NCBI GenBank assembly: GCA_910586875.1
Contig: CAJUJI010000045.1
Location: forward strand, 1 to 18,271
DNA length: 18,271 nucleotides
Source of the DNA: an uncultured Anaerotruncus sp.
GTDB taxonomy: Bacteria > Bacillota > Clostridia > Oscillospirales > Ruminococcaceae
Direction: 5' to 3'
Made by a program: the position numbers and the translations under genes. Under the pieces are notes generated by a model. It was not told the DNA's origin, did no database searches, and was given only the letters and a program-made list of their open reading frames with translations. Below, one piece after another: positions 14,595-18,271 of the stretch (position 1 is the first letter of the stretch; each line of letters begins with the position of its first letter).

Positions 14595-15278
14595 ATGCAA
14601 ACAATCGGAATTATCTGTGCCATGAACAGTGAGCTGGCGCGCATCAAGGAGGCGCTGCACAACAGCGAAACGCAACAGGTCGGCCGTATGACCTTTCATG
14701 TTGGAAAGCTGGGCGGTAAACGTGTTGCAGCCGCCCTCTGTGGGATTGGCAAGGTTAATGCTGCCGCCTTCACACAGACACTGATCTCTAACCTTGGCGC
14801 AGATTATATCATCAACAGCGGCGTTTCTGGTGCGCTCTCCTCCTCCCTGCACATCATGGATATCGTCGCAGCAACCGACCTTATGCACCACGATCTTTTT
14901 CCCAACTTTTTGGAAGGAGAGGGCTATTTCCCGAACTGCGCACGCTTCCCTGCGGATGAGCGCCTTTCTGGATTGGTGGAGGAAATCTGCAAGGAGCAGG
15001 GCGTTCCCTGCGTGCGGGGGAGAATTGTCTCCGGCGAGCAGTTTGTCAACGATTCCGCGCTCAAGACGCAGATCATCGAAAAGACGCAGGGCATCACCAC
15101 CGAGATGGAGGGTGCTGCGGTCGGCCATGTCTGCTATCTAAACAACATCCCATTTACCGTGGTACGCTGCATCTCAGATGGTGCGGATGATAACGGGGCA
15201 ATGGATTTTGACACCTTTGTTGTACATGCTGCTGAACGCTGTGCAAAAATTACATTGGCACTGGTTGAGCGGATTTAG
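14595..15278 (+). CDS. mtnN: 5'-methylthioadenosine/S-adenosylhomocysteine nucleosidase
   Basis: A 227-aa cytoplasmic enzyme that removes adenine from MTA and SAH, recycling by-products of polyamine synthesis and SAM-dependent methylation. The family motifs are present: MIxAM-like start GIICAMNSE with E13, the GSGVSGAL-like loop (NSGVSGAL, 74-81), FVNDS (150-154), TEMEGAAVG (169-177; E172 catalytic) and ISDGAD (193-198; D195 general acid). Length matches the usual ~230 aa. It has its own promoter and lies divergent from the flippase gene. It ends at a bidirectional terminator, so it is a single-gene unit. No luxS or methionine-salvage partner is adjacent. Confidence 0.95.
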   Translation: MQTIGIICAMNSELARIKEALHNSETQQVGRMTFHVGKLGGKRVAAALCGIGKVNAAAFTQTLISNLGADYIINSGVSGALSSSLHIMDIVAATDLMHHDLFPNFLEGEGYFPNCARFPADERLSGLVEEICKEQGVPCVRGRIVSGEQFVNDSALKTQIIEKTQGITTEMEGAAVGHVCYLNNIPFTVVRCISDGADDNGAMDFDTFVVHAAERCAKITLALVERI

Positions 15279-15303
15279 CGGGTTTCACAGATACATTCCC
15301 CAT

Positions 15304-15338
15304 AAAAGAAAAAAGCCCTGATCGGGCTTTTTTCTTTT
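15304..15338. terminator. Bidirectional terminator between mtnN and the 240-aa protein gene
   Basis: GCCC (15315-15318) and GGGC (15324-15327) form the GC core around TGATC. It is flanked by AAAAGAAAAAA (15304-15314) and TTTTTTCTTTT (15328-15338), which extend the symmetry perfectly. It can end both converging transcripts. Confidence 0.9.
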
Positions 15339-15354
15339 ATACACGAATCGTCTA

Positions 15355-16077
15355 TCAAACGGTTATATCCAACGATGCGCCGCTTTCCACCGGCGCCACA
15401 TCCGCGACAGCGGCCCCTGCTGACGTTGCTGCCGCCATTGCATCCACCGGCATGGTTGCAGCTGCCGTTGCTGCCGCAGCCAATGGGCTCTCTCCCATTG
15501 CAGCCTTCTGGTCCTCCGCGGTCTCCTTAATCGCATAGTTCGACTCGTCCCGCCGGCGCTTGCTCCGTTTATTGCGCAGCTCATTGCGCAGATTTTCTGC
15601 CTTCTGCTGCTCCTGTTCCTTCTCCGCACGCTTGCGCTTGCGTTCAAGCTGTTCTTCCTTACCCAACTGCCGTTTTTTGGTGTAGGTACGCTTCATCAGC
15701 TTCTCCATACGGGTGATCATCTGCCGCGCTGTTTGTTTGTCCTTACCCTCGCACAATGCCTCCGCCATACGCAGATTCGCCAGCGCACGCATCGCCTTGC
15801 CTGCAACCAGCTGCACATCCAGCTTTGTTTGCGCATTTGCAAGCTCGGTTGCAAGCTGGCCTACCTGCACATTGGGCAAGGAAACCGACACCTTTCCACC
15901 ACCGGCAGCTCCCATTTTACTAGCCATATCAGCCTGTTTATCCGCATCGCTCTTTTGCGCATCCTGCATCTCGGCAGCGTTTGCCTGCTCCTGTTGGAGC
16001 TTCTCGCGCTCGGTCACCGTCAGCTTATGCCATGCGCTGTTGATTCCCATTTGATTGGTTCCAGCCGCAACCTTCAT
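15355..16077 (-). CDS. Unrecognised charged, coiled-coil, Ala-tailed protein
   Basis: A 240-aa protein whose family is not recognised. Visible parts are: a short N-terminal segment (MKVAAGTNQMGINSAWHKL); a Gln/Ala/Asp-rich stretch (about 24-58) with a Gly triplet; an amphipathic helical region (about 70-125); an extremely Lys/Arg/Glu/Gln-rich block (about 124-176, with KKRQ, ERKRKRAEK and NKRSKRRR) likely to form a single helix or coiled coil; and a low-complexity Ala-rich tail (about 195-240). It has no signal peptide or membrane span. An AGGAGG SD makes the ATG at 16077 the start; the longer in-frame start at 16110 has none. The basic block could bind nucleic acid or a membrane surface, but that is speculation. 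It is a single-gene unit flanked by terminators. Confidence 0.8.
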   Translation of the reverse strand: MKVAAGTNQMGINSAWHKLTVTEREKLQQEQANAAEMQDAQKSDADKQADMASKMGAAGGGKVSVSLPNVQVGQLATELANAQTKLDVQLVAGKAMRALANLRMAEALCEGKDKQTARQMITRMEKLMKRTYTKKRQLGKEEQLERKRKRAEKEQEQQKAENLRNELRNKRSKRRRDESNYAIKETAEDQKAAMGESPLAAAATAAATMPVDAMAAATSAGAAVADVAPVESGASLDITV

Positions 16078-16122
16078 GACGTTTCCTCCTCTTTGCAAAA
16101 TTCTGATCACAGAAGCCTCTCA

Positions 16123-16131
16123 TCTATATCA
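16123..16131 (-). promoter_or_regulatory. Possible extended -10 promoter of the 240-aa protein gene
   Basis: On the minus strand TGATATAGA matches an extended -10 element 45 nt before the ATG. The -35 position (GAATAT) is poor for sigma-A. GAATATT followed 14 nt later by GATATAGA loosely resembles a sporulation sigma-E layout, but not closely enough to call. Confidence 0.35.
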
Positions 16132-16209
16132 CATTTCTAACATAAATATTCGACCCAATCTCGCAGAACAAAAGGCTTTCCCTTGAAATTTTATCCTATT
16201 TTTCATTTG

Positions 16210-16244
16210 AAAAGGCCGATGCAGATAACTGCATCGGCCTTTTT
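16210..16244. terminator. Strong hairpin terminator after the MATE gene
   Basis: A perfect 15-bp stem: AAAAGGCCGATGCAG (16210-16224), loop ATAA, CTGCATCGGCC (16229-16239) and TTTT. It lies 9 nt past the MATE stop on the minus strand and carries T-runs in both directions. It isolates the MATE gene from the 240-aa protein gene downstream. Confidence 0.93.
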
Positions 16245-16253
16245 AGAAAAGTG

Positions 16254-17621
16254 TTACGATTCTTCTGAAACAAGTGGCGCAATCATTTTGACATAAATCT
16301 TACGATACATCAGCAGCGACAGGCCCAAAGAGACCAGCTCTGCAATTGGAAATGCCCACCAAACAACATTTAAGCCACCTAGCTGCGCTAGAAGCCATGC
16401 AACCGGCAAAATCACCAAAAGCTGCCGCGCAACGGAAATCAGCAGACTAAGCACGCCATTGCCCAGCGCCTGAAATACCGAGGACAACACAATTGCAATG
16501 CCCGCGCCGACAAAGCTCAGGCTGATAATCCGCAGCGCTGGGGTGCCAATCTCCAGCGTTTCAGCCGACGCTTTGAAAAACAAAAGCAATTGCTGCGGGA
16601 ACAGGTGGAACACCAGTGAACCAACTGCCATAATGCTCACCGCATACAGCGCTGCATCGCGGATCACATGTGTAATTCTATCCTTTCTGCGCGCGCCGTA
16701 ATTATAAGCAACAATTGGCACCATACCGCTGGTCAGTCCAAATACCGGCATAAACACAAAGCTCTGAAGCTTGAAATAAACGCCAAATACCAAGGTTGCG
16801 GTTTCGGTAAACGACACCAGAATTTTATTCAGTCCGAAGGTCATTACCGATGCAATAGACTGCATAATAATGGATGGGATGCCGACCTTGTAAATTTCCC
16901 CGATAATCCGTTTGCTCGGGCGAAATGCGCGTAGATTCAGCTTGACATCATGGTTAAATTCTACATTGAAATATAGCGCTAAACACATCCCTAAGATCTG
17001 GCCTGCTACCGTTGCCACCGCAGCGCCCTTGACTCCCATCGCAGGAAACCCAAAATAGCCAAAAATAAAAATGGGGTCCAAAATGATGTTGGTCAGCGCG
17101 CCTACACATTGGGAAATCATATTGTATATGGTATTGCCTGTTGCCTGCAAAATTCGCTCGGAGGCCATCTGGAGAAACGCACCAAAGGAAAATACCGTGC
17201 AAACGGTCAAATACTCGGTGCCCATCCGAATAATCTCCTCATTGCGGGTAAAGGCACAAAAAAATGTACGGGAAAACAGCAGCCCCAAAACTGCGAACAC
17301 CAGCCCGCTAAGCACCGCCAACAGCAGTCCGTTTTCCGCTGCCGCATTTGCATCCTCAAAGTTGCGCTCGCCTAACCTGCGGGAAAGCAGCGCATTGATT
17401 CCTACGCCGGTACCAACCCCCACCGCAATCAGCAGATTTTGCACCGGAAATGCCAGTGATACCGCAGTAAGCGCCTCCTGGCTGTAGCGTGAAACAAATA
17501 CACTGTCCACGATATTGTACAATGCCTGTACCAACATCGATACCACAATCGGCAGCGACATGGTAATCAGCAACCGGCTGACCGGCATGGTACCCATTTT
17601 ATTTTCTTTTCTTTCTTGCAT
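16254..17621 (-). CDS. MATE family multidrug/cation efflux transporter
   Basis: A 455-aa membrane antiporter with about 12 hydrophobic segments in two homologous halves. The N half has LLITMSLPIVVSMLVQALYN followed by IVDSVFVSRYSQEALTAVS, and the loop VGTGVGINALLSRRLGERN. The C half shows the matching GIPSIIMQS and VPIVAYNYGARRKDRI segments. MATE proteins export drugs or metabolites using a Na+ or H+ gradient; the substrate cannot be inferred here. The ATG at 17621 has GGGAG 5 nt upstream and is preferred over a TTG at 17648. It is flanked by terminators on both sides, so it is a single-gene unit. Confidence 0.95.
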   Translation of the reverse strand: MQERKENKMGTMPVSRLLITMSLPIVVSMLVQALYNIVDSVFVSRYSQEALTAVSLAFPVQNLLIAVGVGTGVGINALLSRRLGERNFEDANAAAENGLLLAVLSGLVFAVLGLLFSRTFFCAFTRNEEIIRMGTEYLTVCTVFSFGAFLQMASERILQATGNTIYNMISQCVGALTNIILDPIFIFGYFGFPAMGVKGAAVATVAGQILGMCLALYFNVEFNHDVKLNLRAFRPSKRIIGEIYKVGIPSIIMQSIASVMTFGLNKILVSFTETATLVFGVYFKLQSFVFMPVFGLTSGMVPIVAYNYGARRKDRITHVIRDAALYAVSIMAVGSLVFHLFPQQLLLFFKASAETLEIGTPALRIISLSFVGAGIAIVLSSVFQALGNGVLSLLISVARQLLVILPVAWLLAQLGGLNVVWWAFPIAELVSLGLSLLMYRKIYVKMIAPLVSEES

Positions 17622-17719
17622 ATTGTCTCCCTTTCTCTCCTGTCCCAAATCAAAGTTCTTTTGTTGTTTAAAATCGCTGTCCCCCCTTTCTGCACCGCTG
17701 CGATGCTTCTAATTCCATC

Positions 17720-17741
17720 AAAAAACCGCCCTCAAGGGCGG
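17720..17741 (-). terminator. Terminator after the zinc-ribbon protein gene
   Basis: On the minus strand CCGCCC (17741-17736) and GGGCGG (17731-17726) pair around TTGA, followed by six T (17725-17720). It separates this gene from the MATE gene, whose start lies about 100 nt further along. In that ~100-nt gap no convincing MATE promoter was found. Confidence 0.9.
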
Positions 17742-17776
17742 CTTTTCGCTGTTGGTCGTTTACATACAAAAGGGGG

Positions 17777-18223
17777 TTATTCTTCCTCTGGTGAAACTTC
17801 GCCTTCCACCAACTGTAAAGCTTCCCCTTGTTCAGCTTCTTGCTCACCGGCAGCCGGCTCCTGCGGCTGCAAAGAGGAGCCACACCGCGCACAGAACAGC
17901 GCGCCATCCGGATTGGATGCGTTGCATTCTGGGCAAACAACCACATTTTTCATCTCATTGATCTTGTGGTTAACTGCTGCTAGCTCGTCCAACTGTACTT
18001 CAATCTCTGCAATACACATGTTGATTAGCTCGGGGTTCTCGGTTTTCGCCTTGCTTAGCTCATACACAATCTCGCCCAGCTTAAGATAGTTTGCGTCGAT
18101 ATCCGAACGGATCTGCGCCGCCTGCATCCGCAGCTTGGTGATCCCTACCACCTCTTCGGTTTTGTTGCCAGCCGCTTTTGCTAGGTCTTTTGCTTTTGCC
18201 AGAATTTCATCAAAGGTTCCCAT
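17777..18223 (-). CDS. Coiled-coil protein with C-terminal zinc ribbon
   Basis: A 148-aa soluble protein. Residues 1-93 are helical (FDEILAKAKDLAKAAGNKTEEV, then TKLRMQAAQIRSDIDANYLKLGEIVYEL), a pattern I associate with small zinc-ribbon proteins common in Clostridia. A zinc ribbon follows, with CPEC (97-100) and CARC (111-114), then an acidic Glu-rich tail. The function is unknown. The ATG at 18223 has GGAG 10 nt upstream; a GTG at 18232 sits too close to that SD. It has its own promoter at the window edge and a strong terminator. Confidence 0.85.
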   Translation of the reverse strand: MGTFDEILAKAKDLAKAAGNKTEEVVGITKLRMQAAQIRSDIDANYLKLGEIVYELSKAKTENPELINMCIAEIEVQLDELAAVNHKINEMKNVVVCPECNASNPDGALFCARCGSSLQPQEPAAGEQEAEQGEALQLVEGEVSPEEE

Positions 18224-18264
18224 ATCGTACACGCTCCATTCATCAATAAATTACATCCATTGTT

Positions 18265-18270
18265 ATTATA
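18265..18270 (-). promoter_or_regulatory. Likely -10 element of the zinc-ribbon protein gene
   Basis: On the minus strand a perfect TATAAT lies about 41 nt before the ATG at 18223. The -35 hexamer would fall outside the window, so the promoter is only half visible. Confidence 0.5.
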
Positions 18271-18271
18271 T

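Noticed and set aside
15713..16140. Plus-strand frames opposite the 240-aa protein
   Set aside because: They have no SD, and the minus-strand gene has a strong AGGAGG and terminator-bounded layout.
16149..16155. Possible Spo0A box (GGTCGAA, minus strand) upstream of the 240-aa protein gene
   Set aside because: Only 6 of 7 match to TGTCGAA in one copy, which is expected by chance at this length.
1..18271. CRISPR array, transposon ends, prophage genes, tRNA genes
   Set aside because: No regularly spaced repeats, transposase or integrase sequences, terminal inverted repeats or cloverleaf-like segments were seen on either strand.

Overview
The window looks like chromosome from a Gram-positive, low-to-mid GC Clostridia-type bacterium (Firmicutes, probably Oscillospirales or a close gut relative). 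The signs are strong AGGAGG ribosome binding sites, lipoprotein solute-binding proteins in place of periplasmic ones, a YesN/YesM-style two-component system, an L10 leader RNA, and a spoVB-mazG-HU-rqcP cluster. Nothing in the sequence fixes the genus. Gene density is high, no stretch over 300 bases lacks a gene, and no insertion sequence, prophage, CRISPR array, tRNA or rRNA was seen.

Region 1 (1-9492, + strand) is a hexose uptake and sensing locus. A promoter with candidate tandem operator sites drives mglB-mglA-mglC, a galactose/glucose ABC importer, with a hairpin-plus-T-tract attenuator after mglB. Next comes a second operon: a YesN-type response regulator, a YesM/LytS-type sensor kinase with a Cache-like extracellular domain, a membrane-tethered sugar-binding protein and a second MglB-like lipoprotein. 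The first three overlap or nearly overlap; the last follows a 129-nt structured gap. The layout recalls the XylFII-LytS-YesN xylose sensor of clostridia, but with a galactose/glucose-type importer and an extra lipoprotein whose sugar pocket is fully conserved. The inferred circuit is: extracellular sugar, binding protein(s), kinase, regulator, mgl promoter.

Region 2 (9515-11112) has a small cysteine-rich protein gene (- strand) back to back with rplJ-rplL (+ strand). The rplJL transcript begins with a classic L10 leader that contains mutually exclusive antiterminator and terminator hairpins. rplJ starts with TTG. rplJL ends at a strong bidirectional terminator and is not followed by rpoBC.

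Region 3 (11115-14410, - strand) runs, in transcription order, SpoVB-family flippase, MazG pyrophosphohydrolase, HU, RqcP. It resembles the yabM-yabN-yabO region of Bacillus with HU inserted, but no yabP/yabQ/divIC follows.

Region 4 (14411-18271) holds mtnN (+) with a clear sigma-A promoter and a 5'-UTR inverted repeat, an unrecognised 240-aa charged protein (-), a MATE efflux pump (-) and a coiled-coil zinc-ribbon protein (-). Strong hairpin terminators separate these units.
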